Shown here: positions 1-8,100 of the stretch, piece by piece
Layout: the number at the start of each line of letters is the position of its first letter
How positions within the stretch are numbered: position 1 is the first letter of the stretch
Source of the DNA: a virus
Virus record (IMG/VR): IMGVR_UViG_3300021197_000485
Span: 1-64,000 of that record
Direction: 5' to 3' (one strand)
Length of the DNA: 64,000 bases
Notes under the pieces: generated by a model
Databases searched by the model: none
Told to the model about the DNA's origin: nothing
Seen by the model: the letters and a program-made list of their open reading frames with translations, nothing else
Translations under genes and position numbers: made by a program

Positions 1-24
1 CGGGTTCGAATCCCGGCCCCTCCT
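1..24 (+). tRNA. tRNA, 3' part only (cut by window edge)
   Basis: The first bases hold a T-arm (loop TTCGAAT at 5-11, stem partner CCCGG at 12-16) followed by a 7-nt acceptor strand (17-23) and discriminator T24. The anticodon lies outside the window, so the amino acid is unknown. No CCA is encoded. The missing 5' acceptor strand should read about GGAGGGG. Confidence 0.8.
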
Positions 25-166
25 AATATCACGGTGAGCCGTGCGTTAGTATAGAGCGTGAGACTATACCCAATGCAGAACTGGATTAGGGGCGGTGTCA
101 GAGGTCTGTTGAGGTTTGAGTGCTGCCAAGAGTCATAAAGCATTACACAAAATCAAGGAGAATAAA
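25..166 (+). other. Non-coding leader with two small stem-loops
   Basis: No gene is seen between the tRNA and the first small gene. Two hairpins are visible: ACGG-TGAG-CCGT (31-42) and GTATAG/CTATAC (49-69, 9-nt loop). They could be tRNA-processing or leader structures. An AAGGAG Shine-Dalgarno lies just upstream of the ATG at 167. Confidence 0.4.
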
Positions 167-427
167 ATGACTAAGAAACACGGGTTCCAGAAACCCACCC
201 CAGACAACCCTGATGATTCGTATAATTCGTATTGTTGGTTTATGTACCCTGCTATCTCACCCACAGGTGAGTTGTGTGGTACTGTAAAGGAACTGTTCCC
301 TCCCATGATGCAGAATCACACCTACGGTGAGAAGACTGTTACGGAGATCCGAGGCATGGCTATGGATAGACTCAATAGCCTGCATCAGAAGTACGGAACC
401 GAAGAAGTAAAGGTAGAAATGTTATGA
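167..427 (+). CDS. Small early protein, unknown function (86 aa)
   Basis: I chose the ATG at 167 because AAGGAG sits 7-8 nt upstream; an in-frame upstream start at 116 has no ribosome site. The product is a soluble 86-aa protein with no signal peptide or membrane segment and an acidic, charged C-terminus (ends near GTEEVKVEML). I do not recognise the family. It is the first of a run of small genes of the kind phages use in early host takeover; that role is inferred from position only. Confidence 0.65.
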   Translation: MTKKHGFQKPTPDNPDDSYNSYCWFMYPAISPTGELCGTVKELFPPMMQNHTYGEKTVTEIRGMAMDRLNSLHQKYGTEEVKVEML

Positions 428-444
428 TTATTCCACATATGTTC

Positions 445-473
445 TTGATTGGTGCTCGATTGTTTGTTATAAT
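445..473 (+). promoter_or_regulatory. Host sigma70-type promoter
   Basis: TTGATT (445-450), a 17-nt spacer, and a perfect TATAAT (468-473). It lies in the gap just before the gene at 511, so it probably drives the early small-gene run with the host RNA polymerase. Confidence 0.7.
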
Positions 474-510
474 GGAGCCTGTTAGAATGTATCTTTGTTA
501 GGAGACCCTT

Positions 511-861
511 ATGGGTATGGATGTGTATGGTGTTAACGAAGGTACTTACTTTCGTGCTAACTGTTGGGGCTGGCGACCTATCGTTGAGGCTATCTGGGCA
601 GCAGATCAAGGTGAACTACTTAGTGAAGACCTGCTTCAAGCCATGGGATTCAATGACGGTGCTGGTCTACGTAATGAAGTAGCCTGCCATGAACTGGCAG
701 ACAAGCTAGAAGACTGGACCAATGAAAATGTAGAAGATACATACTCACCAGATATCTTTAAGAACGAAGACGGCTCTAACTACTACGGTACAAGTAAGGG
801 CAACCTTCTTGAGTTCGTTGGATTCCTTAGAGAATGTGGTGATGGATTTGAAGTGTGGTAA
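511..861 (+). CDS. Small phage protein beginning MGMDVYG (116 aa)
   Basis: Starts at ATG 511 after a TTAGGAGA ribosome site. The N-terminus MGMDVYG followed by a Tyr-Phe-Arg and Trp-rich stretch (YFRANCWGWRP) is a pattern I recall in many phage and bacterial hypothetical proteins, usually of similar size. No enzyme motif is evident. It is soluble and acidic, and is the first gene after the promoter at 445-473, so it is likely expressed early. Confidence 0.7.
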   Translation: MGMDVYGVNEGTYFRANCWGWRPIVEAIWAADQGELLSEDLLQAMGFNDGAGLRNEVACHELADKLEDWTNENVEDTYSPDIFKNEDGSNYYGTSKGNLLEFVGFLRECGDGFEVW

Positions 862-964
862 AAACTACGTAGACAAGCCTAGACTGTAGTGATGGTGTGT
901 AGTGGCTAGGATGAGGCCATAGAGAGGCCAAGAGTAGAAACATCTCTACTTACTGGAGAACAAA
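862..964 (+). other. Intergenic gap, no gene
   Basis: A 103-nt spacer with a weak stem-loop (GTAGA/TCTAC near 935-950) and a TGGAGAA ribosome site for the next gene. No convincing promoter is seen. Confidence 0.4.
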
Positions 965-1231
965 ATGCTAAAAGAGTTTTACGAAAACAATCCCAACCCT
1001 AACCTGTTGGGTAAAGTAATTAACCCCCCTTTGACAAGGCTTCAAGAAGTGTCTAATGTATATGAACCTATTGAAGCCTATACAGAAAAATGGAAACATG
1101 TAGAAGACAGCAAGACAAGAACTTATGTTTCTGCTAATGCCATCCCCGGCACCAGAAAACGTAACGATCTTCCCCCTCTTTATATACAATGGAAAGAGGA
1201 CTGGAAGACTCGGCGTGACAAAATACGATAA
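965..1231 (+). CDS. Small early protein, unknown function (88 aa)
   Basis: ATG 965 follows CTGGAGAACAAA, a good ribosome site. The 88-aa product is rich in Lys, Arg, Pro and Trp, soluble, and basic toward its end (WKTRRDKIR). No family recognised. The next small gene starts inside its last codons in another frame. Confidence 0.55.
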   Translation: MLKEFYENNPNPNLLGKVINPPLTRLQEVSNVYEPIEAYTEKWKHVEDSKTRTYVSANAIPGTRKRNDLPPLYIQWKEDWKTRRDKIR

Positions 1232-1376
1232 ATACAGCCAAGCCCTAAAGGCATTGGTCAAACATGCAAACAAACACAAGTGGTCTAATTCAGAGTTAGA
1301 TCAATGGATGGATAAAAATAGAGAACCTACTCTACTAATTGCTAGAGTTAACAAACTAACTGGAGATAATAAATGA
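1215..1376 (+). CDS. Small basic protein, unknown function (53 aa)
   Basis: I place the start at GTG 1215, overlapping the previous gene by 17 nt. A longer reading from 1125 has an N-terminus that merely shadows the upstream gene. The product begins VTKYDKYSQALKALVKH and looks helical and basic. The ribosome site (AGAGGA) is rather far away, so translational coupling is likely. Its stop overlaps the next ATG by 4 nt. Function unknown. Confidence 0.45.
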   Translation: MTKYDKYSQALKALVKHANKHKWSNSELDQWMDKNREPTLLIARVNKLTGDNK

Positions 1377-1681
1377 CTCATTGTGGATACTTCCCAGCCT
1401 GTGCTTTCTTCACTTTCTATTTGGAGAATGATAACCTTTGCGTTGATGGTAAAGGTTCCGTAACTGGTGATGGGTATTGTGAGGACAGTTCATGGGATTC
1501 CCCCGGCTGTACTGATTACGAAATGAATTATGATACCCTAGAGATTGAAGGCTACATGTCTACGAAGGAAGGTAACTTTGAAGACTACGAAAAGCTAAGT
1601 CTTTACGGGCAAGAGGCTTACGATTTCCTCTGTGAAAACGGATGGGATGAGGAAGTAACATGGGGTGCTGACCTTGATTGA
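1373..1681 (+). CDS. Acidic small protein, unknown function (102 aa)
   Basis: Starts in an ATGA overlap with the previous stop. The product is very acidic, with six cysteines (C4, C10, C24 and others further on) and many Asp, Glu, Tyr and Trp. No recognised domain. Acidic small early phage proteins are sometimes DNA mimics or inhibitors of host enzymes, but nothing here proves that role. Confidence 0.6.
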   Translation: MTHCGYFPACAFFTFYLENDNLCVDGKGSVTGDGYCEDSSWDSPGCTDYEMNYDTLEIEGYMSTKEGNFEDYEKLSLYGQEAYDFLCENGWDEEVTWGADLD

Positions 1682-2015
1682 AGCAGTCTTACTTAAAACT
1701 ATTGAAGAAACAAAAACTAGAACCGCTAGGTTGTATAGACTCATTGGCGATACCCTTGCGGTATTGGATCATGAAACGCTAGAAGTGTCTAATGAAACAA
1801 GATACTTTATAGCGTCTAGAGTACACGCCAGTGATCATGGAGATTGGGAAACCCTTTTGTTTCCTGCGGACAAAGATGGAAACATTCTAAACTTCCTAGA
1901 AGTTTGGGGTATTAGAGGATGGGAACCTATCTATAAAACAGTACAGGAATTTATCGACGAAAGGAATTATAGCTATGCAGAACGACTATGTTATAACGAA
2001 AATTCTGTGGACTGA
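1665..2015 (+). CDS. Small early protein, unknown function (116 aa)
   Basis: Starts at GTG 1665 with GAGGAAG upstream, overlapping the previous gene by 17 nt. It appears to be a mixed alpha/beta soluble protein (TARLYRLIGDTLAVLDHETLE near the N-terminus). No family recognised. The next gene starts 41 nt before its stop in another frame. Confidence 0.5.
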   Translation: MLTLIEAVLLKTIEETKTRTARLYRLIGDTLAVLDHETLEVSNETRYFIASRVHASDHGDWETLLFPADKDGNILNFLEVWGIRGWEPIYKTVQEFIDERNYSYAERLCYNENSVD

Positions 2016-2223
2016 CGCAGAAACATATGGAGATTCTTCTTGGATGAGACTTGAAGAAGGTATTGAGCAAGCCAATACTCCACCACCGTTGATGTCTAGC
2101 GTAGGCTGGGTATTGTATCAAGATAACGACTACATTGCTATTACTTCTGACCTTGGGCCTGAAGAGTGTGGTCAAATTACTAAGATTCCAAAGACTATGA
2201 TTAAGGAAATTGAAACACTATGA
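1975..2223 (+). CDS. Small conserved-looking phage protein (82 aa)
   Basis: ATG 1975 lies about 10 nt after AAGGA. The pattern SSVGW-VLYQDNDYIAITSDL followed by TKIPKTMIKEIETL resembles a small beta-barrel-like phage protein I have seen next to replication or early genes in other podoviruses; the family has no assigned function that I can name. Its stop overlaps the next start (ATGA). Confidence 0.55.
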   Translation: MQNDYVITKILWTDAETYGDSSWMRLEEGIEQANTPPPLMSSVGWVLYQDNDYIAITSDLGPEECGQITKIPKTMIKEIETL

Positions 2224-2504
2224 GTGCAATTTATGAGATTACGGACACTGTACGATCTTACGTATATCAATCCTGTTGGTATATGGAAGTTCAAAATGAT
2301 ACAGGTGCGAACGAAAATGAAATGGACACAGCAGTAGAACCCTTGATTGATAATATTGCTGATGATGTTTGGTCTGACCTTGAGATTCTAATTGAAGGAT
2401 GGCTTGACCGGCATGGTGAGCGATACAAGGAAGATCTCCTTGCAAATGTTATGGTAGAAATTAATGCAAAGGAAAACGATGACTACTACACATTGGAAGA
2501 CTGA
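2220..2504 (+). CDS. Acidic small protein, unknown function (94 aa)
   Basis: Begins in an ATGA overlap with the previous gene. The product is strongly acidic and predicted helical (DTAVEPLIDNIADDVWSDLEI). No membrane segment, no known motif. It overlaps the next gene by 26 nt. Confidence 0.55.
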   Translation: MSAIYEITDTVRSYVYQSCWYMEVQNDTGANENEMDTAVEPLIDNIADDVWSDLEILIEGWLDRHGERYKEDLLANVMVEINAKENDDYYTLED

Positions 2505-2787
2505 TGATTGGAAGACTGAGACTGGCCTCGATATGTGGGGTAACGACGAAGGCAACCCCATGTATGGTATCCCGCCTAGCGATGATCCTTATTGGGAGGA
2601 TCGACACACCAAAGACTTTGATGAAGAGTCTTATTGGCTACGTCGTGAGGCTGAGTACTGGTTCGTAGTAGCCAAGAGTATGTACGTAGCTGCTGGTGGA
2701 CATAAACTGTGTTCCTTTGGTGCTAAGACTTTGTTTGAATCATACTCTATGTTCTTTGAGGAGAAAAACTATGGACCTCTTGACTGA
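2479..2787 (+). CDS. Trp/Tyr-rich acidic small protein (102 aa)
   Basis: I chose ATG 2479 (preceded by AAGGAAAACG) over an upstream in-frame ATG at 2464 with no ribosome site. The product is unusually rich in Trp, Tyr, Asp and Glu in its first 60 residues, then more hydrophobic (AKSMYVAAGGHKLCSFGAK). No family recognised. Confidence 0.55.
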   Translation: MTTTHWKTDDWKTETGLDMWGNDEGNPMYGIPPSDDPYWEDRHTKDFDEESYWLRREAEYWFVVAKSMYVAAGGHKLCSFGAKTLFESYSMFFEEKNYGPLD

Positions 2788-2914
2788 ACCTAACTGGAAA
2801 AATGTTGCAGAAAATTTCTGGTATGCTGCCTTCCATGGAGATAACGATCTCATGGAGCACATGATAGAAAGATACACTGATTGGTTTGATGAGGATGATA
2901 CAGATGTCGAATAA
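2771..2914 (+). CDS. Very small acidic protein (47 aa)
   Basis: ATG 2771 sits behind GAGGAGAAAAACT, a strong ribosome site, inside the end of the previous gene. The product is a helical acidic peptide ending DEDDTDVE. Function unknown. Confidence 0.45.
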   Translation: MDLLTEPNWKNVAENFWYAAFHGDNDLMEHMIERYTDWFDEDDTDVE

Positions 2915-3149
2915 AGTATTTGAAGTAAGAATCAATGTCACAAGTACAACGTGGGACAGTGCCTATGCTTATGTCGAAGCCAAGACTGAGGAAGAAGCAA
3001 AGGAAATGTTCGAAGAAAATCCCTACAACTTTGAATGGGATGGGTGGGAAACCCATGACAGTGAGACTCGTGACTGGGAAGTTGATAGCATAGAGTATGA
3101 TGAGTTCATGACTAACCGTATGAAGGAGAAGAACAGTGAAGAAGTTTGA
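2904..3149 (+). CDS. Small beta-alpha protein, paralog of next gene (81 aa)
   Basis: Starts at ATG 2904 after GATGAGGATGATACAG. The opening pattern KVFEVRINV...AYAYVEAKTEEEAKEMF (a strand, a strand, then an acidic helix) closely matches the start of the neighbouring gene at 3136, so the two look like a tandem duplication. The fold resembles small phage proteins that hold short sensory strands, but no function is known to me. Overlaps both neighbours by 11-14 nt. Confidence 0.6.
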   Translation: MSNKVFEVRINVTSTTWDSAYAYVEAKTEEEAKEMFEENPYNFEWDGWETHDSETRDWEVDSIEYDEFMTNRMKEKNSEEV

Positions 3150-3420
3150 AGTGTATATCAATGTCGAAGATGTATACTCGTTCCGGGTAGAAGCTGAAGA
3201 CACTGAACAAGTAGATGAAATCATTCAAGCAATGTTTGATGAGTACGGAATGGACTTCCATTCCTTCTTGGCAGACCGCCGAGCTGATAAGGGTAGGCAT
3301 GATGTCCTGTCTGATTATCAGATTGATATCCTTGAGATCATTCCTGCTGATCAGGCTGACCAAATCATTATGGAAAATAAACTTACCGAACGAATGATGC
3401 ATGAGGACCTTGATGACTAA
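3136..3420 (+). CDS. Small beta-alpha protein, paralog of previous gene (94 aa)
   Basis: GTG 3136 follows GAAGGAGAAGAACA. It begins KKFEVYINVEDVYSFRVEAE, parallel to the start of the gene at 2904, followed by a similar acidic helix. The remainder differs and is longer. Function unknown; likely translated by coupling with the upstream gene. Confidence 0.6.
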   Translation: MKKFEVYINVEDVYSFRVEAEDTEQVDEIIQAMFDEYGMDFHSFLADRRADKGRHDVLSDYQIDILEIIPADQADQIIMENKLTERMMHEDLDD

Positions 3421-3625
3421 CCCACAATATGGTATACTATTATTTGGTGATGGTCATGAAGATGGTACTTGGATGTCAGAGGGATGGTTTCAAGATGAGT
3501 TTAGTGAGTGGCACCCTATCCCTGCCTTGTACAAAACTCTAAGAGAAGCAAAAAGTGATGCAACTCTCTTCCAAAAAGATAGCAAGTATAAATATATTCC
3601 TACAAAATATAAAGAAATGTCTTGA
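3413..3625 (+). CDS. Small protein, unknown function (70 aa)
   Basis: I prefer ATG 3413 (GAGGACC upstream) to an in-frame ATG at 3401. It begins MTNPQYGILLFGDG and contains a Trp-rich centre and a basic end. Family unknown. The stop is followed at once by a strong promoter. Confidence 0.5.
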   Translation: MTNPQYGILLFGDGHEDGTWMSEGWFQDEFSEWHPIPALYKTLREAKSDATLFQKDSKYKYIPTKYKEMS

Positions 3626-3649
3626 CTTACGTCGATAACAATGTATAAT
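3622..3649 (+). promoter_or_regulatory. Host sigma70-type promoter
   Basis: TTGACT (3622-3627, 5 of 6 consensus), a 16-nt spacer, then perfect TATAAT (3644-3649). It overlaps the stop of the previous gene and precedes the genes at 3664-4964, so the DUF932 gene is probably transcribed by the host polymerase early in infection. Confidence 0.75.
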
Positions 3650-3663
3650 ACATAGGACATAGG

Positions 3664-3858
3664 ATGAAACAGATTCAAATTACAATTAGTAAACGCGCAT
3701 TAGATGAACTCCTTAAACTTAACCACATACAAGATTACACAGACGATGGATTCGTCTTTAAAGAAGAAGCTGGGTGGATTCCGGCTGGTGATATCTTGGA
3801 GAATATGATTTATTCGGAGGTTTCGTATGAGGAGAAGAAGACAGGACGACAAGACTAA
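3664..3858 (+). CDS. Small early protein, unknown function (64 aa)
   Basis: First gene after the promoter at 3622-3649. ATG 3664 follows ATAGGACATAGG. The start MKQIQITISKRALDELLKLNHI suggests a strand then a helix. No recognised family. Overlaps the next gene by 32 nt. Confidence 0.55.
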   Translation: MKQIQITISKRALDELLKLNHIQDYTDDGFVFKEEAGWIPAGDILENMIYSEVSYEEKKTGRQD

Positions 3859-4009
3859 ATCAGACTATACTCGTCCAAAAAAGAAAAGAAAATACCCTAC
3901 CCGTAAGAAGGTAAAGGATACCCTACGTGATTGGGAATCTACGGATTGGGAAAATTTAACTAGTGATAAAATCGAAGGAAACAACGATGCACGAAATGAC
4001 AGAGAATGA
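3827..4009 (+). CDS. Small, very basic protein (60 aa)
   Basis: ATG 3827 follows TTCGGAGGTTTCGT. The first 30 residues are dominated by Arg and Lys (MRRRRQDDKTK..., then KKKRKYPTRKK), ending in an acidic stretch. It may bind nucleic acid; this is inferred from charge only. Overlaps both neighbours. Confidence 0.45.
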   Translation: MRRRRQDDKTKSDYTRPKKKRKYPTRKKVKDTLRDWESTDWENLTSDKIEGNNDARNDRE

Positions 4010-4964
4010 TTCTGCCGCATATTTCAAGTTCCCTGCATGGCATGGCCTTGGCAATGTCATCGAAGATCCCATTGATATCTGGGATGGTATGACACAGGCC
4101 GGTCTTGATTGGTCTGTTAGCAAACACAAGGGTATCTCGGTTGGTGGTAATGGATACATTTACTCCCCCGACTACCATGCTATAGTACGTGACGATACTA
4201 ATACTATTCTTGGTATTGTAAGTGAGCAGTACAAAATTCTTCAGAACGAAGAAATCTTTCGTCTTGCTCAATGCTTTGGCTCTGATGCCAAGGTAGAAAG
4301 CGCTGGCTCTATTCAGGATGGTCGTAAGATCTACCTGCTTCTTAGAGGCACCCCGTTTGATGCTATCCAAGGTGATACTGTCGAGCGATACATGGCCCTA
4401 CTGTGGGGACACGACGGTACGCTGTCGGCTCACATGTTCCCTACTTCCATCCGTGTTGTGTGTAAGAACACCATGGACATGGCGATGGGTTCGGCAAGTA
4501 GGAAGGTTATTATTAAACACTCTGGAGATATCGAGAGCAAGCTTGAGTTTGCTCGTGAGGCTATCTCTAGATTCAAAGAGACTGGTAGTTTGTTTGCAGT
4601 GAACACTCAGCAACTTGCGGCTGTTCCTACTGACACTGCTACTATTAATAAGTTCTTCTGGAATATCTTTGAGAGTATGCACGGAGCAATCCCTGTTAAT
4701 CCAACGACTGAGAAAGAAGAACTACAGAAGGTAAAGGCTGTAACTACAATGTCCAAGTGGGTAGAAACCCTTGAGGATGAAGCCAAAGACTTTGGCGTTA
4801 ACCTTTGGATTGCAGCAAATGCCGTGACGAATGACATCCAACACAGCGTTGGTTCCCGTGGACGCAAGAAGACCCCCGCTTCTGCTGCCTATGGTAACCT
4901 TGTTGGTAAGGGTGCTAAGGATTCGTCTAAGGTACTTGCCGCAGCTATTCAAATGGCAAAGTAA
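3987..4964 (+). CDS. DUF932-family phage/plasmid protein (325 aa)
   Basis: Starts at ATG 3987 behind GAAGGAAACAACG. Hallmarks of the DUF932 (TIGR03299) family are visible: an early AWHGLG motif, a central VSEQYKILQNEEIF stretch, RVVCKNTMDMA in the middle, and a polar helical C-terminus. Family members occur widely in phages and plasmids and are about 300-400 aa long; their biochemical role is not firmly established. It is the last gene before a GC-rich stem-loop and is probably read from the promoter at 3622. Confidence 0.85.
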   Translation: MHEMTENDSAAYFKFPAWHGLGNVIEDPIDIWDGMTQAGLDWSVSKHKGISVGGNGYIYSPDYHAIVRDDTNTILGIVSEQYKILQNEEIFRLAQCFGSDAKVESAGSIQDGRKIYLLLRGTPFDAIQGDTVERYMALLWGHDGTLSAHMFPTSIRVVCKNTMDMAMGSASRKVIIKHSGDIESKLEFAREAISRFKETGSLFAVNTQQLAAVPTDTATINKFFWNIFESMHGAIPVNPTTEKEELQKVKAVTTMSKWVETLEDEAKDFGVNLWIAANAVTNDIQHSVGSRGRKKTPASAAYGNLVGKGAKDSSKVLAAAIQMAK

Positions 4965-4979
4965 ACAGCTAATCGAACG

Positions 4980-5018
4980 GGGGGTGGGGATTCAATCGCG
5001 AGTAAGCGCCCCACCCCC
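4980..5018 (+). terminator. Strong GC stem-loop, terminator-like
   Basis: GGGGGTGGGG (4980-4989) pairs perfectly with CCCCACCCCC (5009-5018) around a 19-nt loop. No T-run follows, so it may be a termination, pausing or RNA-processing/stability hairpin rather than a textbook intrinsic terminator. It separates the early block from the RNA polymerase block. Confidence 0.6.
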
Positions 5019-5040
5019 TTAGTAGATCAAGGAGAAACTT

Positions 5041-5331
5041 ATGGAACGTGAACATGACCAAGGTTATGGTGGCACTTTCAATGCACACAAACATTGGAAG
5101 AAGCTAAGAGAAAAACACAGGAAAGACGACGCTCACCGGGCAAGAGGTGGTAGTAGAATTTGGAAGCCTGAAGTATACCGTTCAACTGGTGCTGGCAAAG
5201 GCGATGTTGAAAGAGAATCTAACGTACCCAAAGAACTCTATGATTTAAATTTTGATCTTGCTTTTGGTAATATTACACGGGAAGAGTACGAAACAAAACT
5301 TAAGGAACTTACTAGTGAAAACATGGAATAG
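5041..5331 (+). CDS. Small charged protein upstream of RNA polymerase (96 aa)
   Basis: ATG 5041 follows AAGGAGAAACTT. The product is highly charged, His/Lys/Arg-rich in the first half (NAHKHWKKLREKHRKDD) and acidic helical in the second. No family recognised. It overlaps the RNA polymerase gene by 17 nt, which suggests translational coupling. Confidence 0.6.
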   Translation: MEREHDQGYGGTFNAHKHWKKLREKHRKDDAHRARGGSRIWKPEVYRSTGAGKGDVERESNVPKELYDLNFDLAFGNITREEYETKLKELTSENME

Positions 5332-7759
5332 TTTACCTGAGTCTGTACAATTAACAAAAATAGAATCCCAATATGATTATGAACGTAAGATGTTAGATTA
5401 CGGTCGAGAAAGATATTGGCGTGACTATAACAGAGCACCCGACGAGGGTATCCCTGAACAGGAGCTAATCGATTCTTCTGTTTTGGAACTCGAGTCTGTC
5501 TATCAGGAGTGGATTGATAATGTATGTCAGTCTACCAAGTCTCCTCAATGGTTGTACCCCCTGTTAGAGATAGGCGCTCGTAAGATGGCTGACATAACTA
5601 TGCGTGCCGTCATTCGTAGCTGGTTCTCTAGTGGATTCTGGGGATACAGATGGAATGAAGAGCAACACACCCCTCCTCTGGCTCAATCCGTAGCTACTCA
5701 GATCGCACAGGATGCTTGTGACATCATGGGGTTTCAACGAGCTAAAGAAACTAAACGTGAAGACTGGATGCGACAGTCTAAGTTTATAAAGAACTGGACT
5801 ACTAAAAGATGTAAGGCATTTGCATTAAAGATGGGTGAGAATATAAACCTGTCCATTAAACAGAAGCATGACTTTGGTCATCACATGTTGCGTATAGCCG
5901 CATGCTCTAACATTATCCTCCTTAATCCTAAGACTATTAAAAAGGGTAAGATGTTTAAGAAGTATACCTTTGTAGAAATACACGGAGATGTACTTAAAGA
6001 ACTGCACCAACGCCATCAACTATTAGAAACATCCTCTCTTATCTATCGACCAATGCTTGCCCCTCCAGAAGAGCATACACTGATTGAATCAGGGGGGTAT
6101 CAGACTATCACCATACGGAAACCCGTAGTACAGGGCTATCGATCCAACTTCTTTGGTGAGTACCCCAAATCCCAGAAGTTTTCCGAGCCTTCTCAATTGG
6201 TGCTGGATGGTTTAAATAATCAAATGAAAACCGAATGGACTATTAATGAGCCCGTGCTTGATGTCATGGAAACCATGTTTGAAAACAACAGTGGCCTAGC
6301 TAACCTCCCCTATTATTCCTTTGAAGAGTTCATGTTTAATGAGCCCTTCCCTAAAGGTGGGTCAAAAGAAGAGCAAGCCATTTGGTGCCAGAAACGTGAA
6401 GAGGCGTGGGGTGAGTGGTATAAGCAGGAGCAAGGCCGTGGCCGTATGCTGGTCAGGATCAAGCTCGCTAAGGATCTTATCCCTCATAAGTTCTTCTATC
6501 ACGTATACACCCTTGACTTTAGAGGCAGGTCTTACACCACCTGTGAGCTACTGTCACCGCAATCTTCTGACCTAGATCGAGGCTTGATCATGTTAAAGAA
6601 TGGGCAGAAGCTGACTGAACGTGGCCGATACTGGCAAAAGATAAACTTAGCTAACCTATTCGATCAAGATAAACTACCATTTAATTTAAGAATTGAGTGG
6701 GTAGATAACAACTGGGCTATGATTAAACGAATATCAGAAGACCCATATAGTAACAGGGAGTGGATTGACGATGCCAAGAAAAAGAATAAATCTTTTCAGC
6801 GTCTTGCTGCTGTTTTTGATATATGCCGGGATGACGGTTATAGCTACATTGCAACTAACCTAGACGGTAAATGCAATGGTAACCAACATCTTAGTGCTAT
6901 CATGGCTGACCCTATCATTGCTAAACTTACCGGCGTGAGTCCCTCACATACCCCAGAAGATTTATATCAACATGTTGCAGATGTAACTACAATGTATTGT
7001 ACTGAACATCAGAATGAAAATGATTGGCATGTAGAGTTTCTTGATCATTGGGAATCAGAAATCCCTAGAAATGTAACCAAACGTTCTACTATGTGTGATG
7101 CGTATGGTCTTACATTTTATGGGATACAGAAATATCTTAAGGTTGAAGGACACTTAGATTGGATAGCCAGAGAAAGAGTTGGTGGTGCTATTGTAGAGTT
7201 GGCGAGAGCTATACAAGCTAGCCTTAACTCTTCTCTTGTAGAGCCTAACAAAGCCAAGTCTTATTTAAAGTCAGTTACTTCTAAAGCAAACGAACTTAAT
7301 AAACACTTAAGCTGGACTACACCCAGCGGATTTAAGGTAGTACATTACTACAACCAAGTACAAACTCGTCGTTCCTTAGCAAAATTGTTTAACAATAAGG
7401 AACTTACTTTCTTTGTGCGCACCTGTGATGTGGATACAAGAGGGGCAATACAAGCTATCTCCCCTAACTTTGTACACTCATTAGATGCTGCACATATGTT
7501 TATGACTATAAAGGGGATGGCCTTGAAAGGTATTGAAGATTACTGTATGATACACGACTCCTTTGGTTGTCACCCCAATCAAGTGGATGATATGCTTCTT
7601 TGTATTAAAGAAGAATTCTTAAAGATACATAGTGAAAATCAGTTGGAAAAATTTAAGATAGAGATTGAACATCAATTAGGAATCCAACTGCCACCTATCC
7701 CTGAGAGGGGAAACTTAGATTTGTCCGGGGTACTAGAGTCCCAATACTTCTTCGCATAA
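5315..7759 (+). CDS. T7-like single-subunit DNA-directed RNA polymerase (814 aa)
   Basis: I place the start at GTG 5315 (AAGGAA 8 nt upstream); an upstream in-frame start overlaps the previous gene. The single-subunit RNA polymerase motifs are complete: DFRGR (401-405), motif A with D517 in LDGKCNGNQH, motif B with R585, K589 and Y597 in TKRSTMCDAYG, and motif C D748 in IHDSFG; HSLDAAHM precedes motif C as in T7. The protein ends SQYFFA, like the FAFA foot of T7 RNA polymerase. At 814 aa it is somewhat shorter than T7's 883. It should transcribe middle and late phage genes from phage promoters; I could not identify those promoters by eye. Confidence 0.97.
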   Translation: MKTWNSLPESVQLTKIESQYDYERKMLDYGRERYWRDYNRAPDEGIPEQELIDSSVLELESVYQEWIDNVCQSTKSPQWLYPLLEIGARKMADITMRAVIRSWFSSGFWGYRWNEEQHTPPLAQSVATQIAQDACDIMGFQRAKETKREDWMRQSKFIKNWTTKRCKAFALKMGENINLSIKQKHDFGHHMLRIAACSNIILLNPKTIKKGKMFKKYTFVEIHGDVLKELHQRHQLLETSSLIYRPMLAPPEEHTLIESGGYQTITIRKPVVQGYRSNFFGEYPKSQKFSEPSQLVLDGLNNQMKTEWTINEPVLDVMETMFENNSGLANLPYYSFEEFMFNEPFPKGGSKEEQAIWCQKREEAWGEWYKQEQGRGRMLVRIKLAKDLIPHKFFYHVYTLDFRGRSYTTCELLSPQSSDLDRGLIMLKNGQKLTERGRYWQKINLANLFDQDKLPFNLRIEWVDNNWAMIKRISEDPYSNREWIDDAKKKNKSFQRLAAVFDICRDDGYSYIATNLDGKCNGNQHLSAIMADPIIAKLTGVSPSHTPEDLYQHVADVTTMYCTEHQNENDWHVEFLDHWESEIPRNVTKRSTMCDAYGLTFYGIQKYLKVEGHLDWIARERVGGAIVELARAIQASLNSSLVEPNKAKSYLKSVTSKANELNKHLSWTTPSGFKVVHYYNQVQTRRSLAKLFNNKELTFFVRTCDVDTRGAIQAISPNFVHSLDAAHMFMTIKGMALKGIEDYCMIHDSFGCHPNQVDDMLLCIKEEFLKIHSENQLEKFKIEIEHQLGIQLPPIPERGNLDLSGVLESQYFFA

Positions 7760-7769
7760 GGAGAGTGAC

Positions 7770-8015
7770 ATGACGCATTTAATAGTAGACAATGAAGGTG
7801 AAATTGAAATCAGTATTGATATGGCTGTTGGACTAGCCAAACTATCAAAGGAACCTATTACATTAGAGCTTTCGTTTCCTAGTGTTGGGTTAATGAAAAT
7901 TTTCTCGGCTAATTTATTTAACTCTTTCATTACTCGAAAAGTTCCAAGCGATAATAAGTTAGAATTAATTTTAAATATTCCTGAGGAGGGAAGCGATGAC
8001 CTTTTCAGACCCTGA
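7770..8015 (+). CDS. Small protein, paralog of gene at 8078 (81 aa)
   Basis: ATG 7770 follows AAGGAGAGTGAC. The stretch EGEIEISIDMAVGLAKL...LSFPSVGLMKIFSANLF aligns by eye with the gene at 8078 (EGDLELGIKTMLRLAVL...LCFPSQGLCQIFFENVL), showing an old tandem duplication. Function unknown. Confidence 0.65.
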   Translation: MTHLIVDNEGEIEISIDMAVGLAKLSKEPITLELSFPSVGLMKIFSANLFNSFITRKVPSDNKLELILNIPEEGSDDLFRP

Positions 8016-8100
8016 TTACTTTTACGTAGAGGTTGAAGAAGGAGATGGGATCTGTATTGATATACCAGATTCCTATTATGATGATGAAGATATCGATTGA
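7996..8100 (+). CDS. Tiny acidic protein (34 aa)
   Basis: ATG 7996 has an excellent ribosome site (GAGGAGGGAAGCG) and lies between two paralogous genes, overlapping both. The product is strongly acidic (ends SYYDDEDID) and begins MTFSDPDYFYVEVEE. It may be a real micro-protein, or the site may mainly couple translation to the gene at 8078. Function unknown. Confidence 0.45.
   Translation: MTFSDPDYFYVEVEEGDGICIDIPDSYYDDEDID

Noticed and set aside
968-1279. 103-aa minus-strand frame
   Set aside because: It lies opposite better-supported + strand genes with ribosome sites; low-complexity hydrophobic shadow.
3955-4370. 136-aa minus-strand frame opposite the DUF932 gene
   Set aside because: The + strand frame has clear family motifs; the reverse frame has none.
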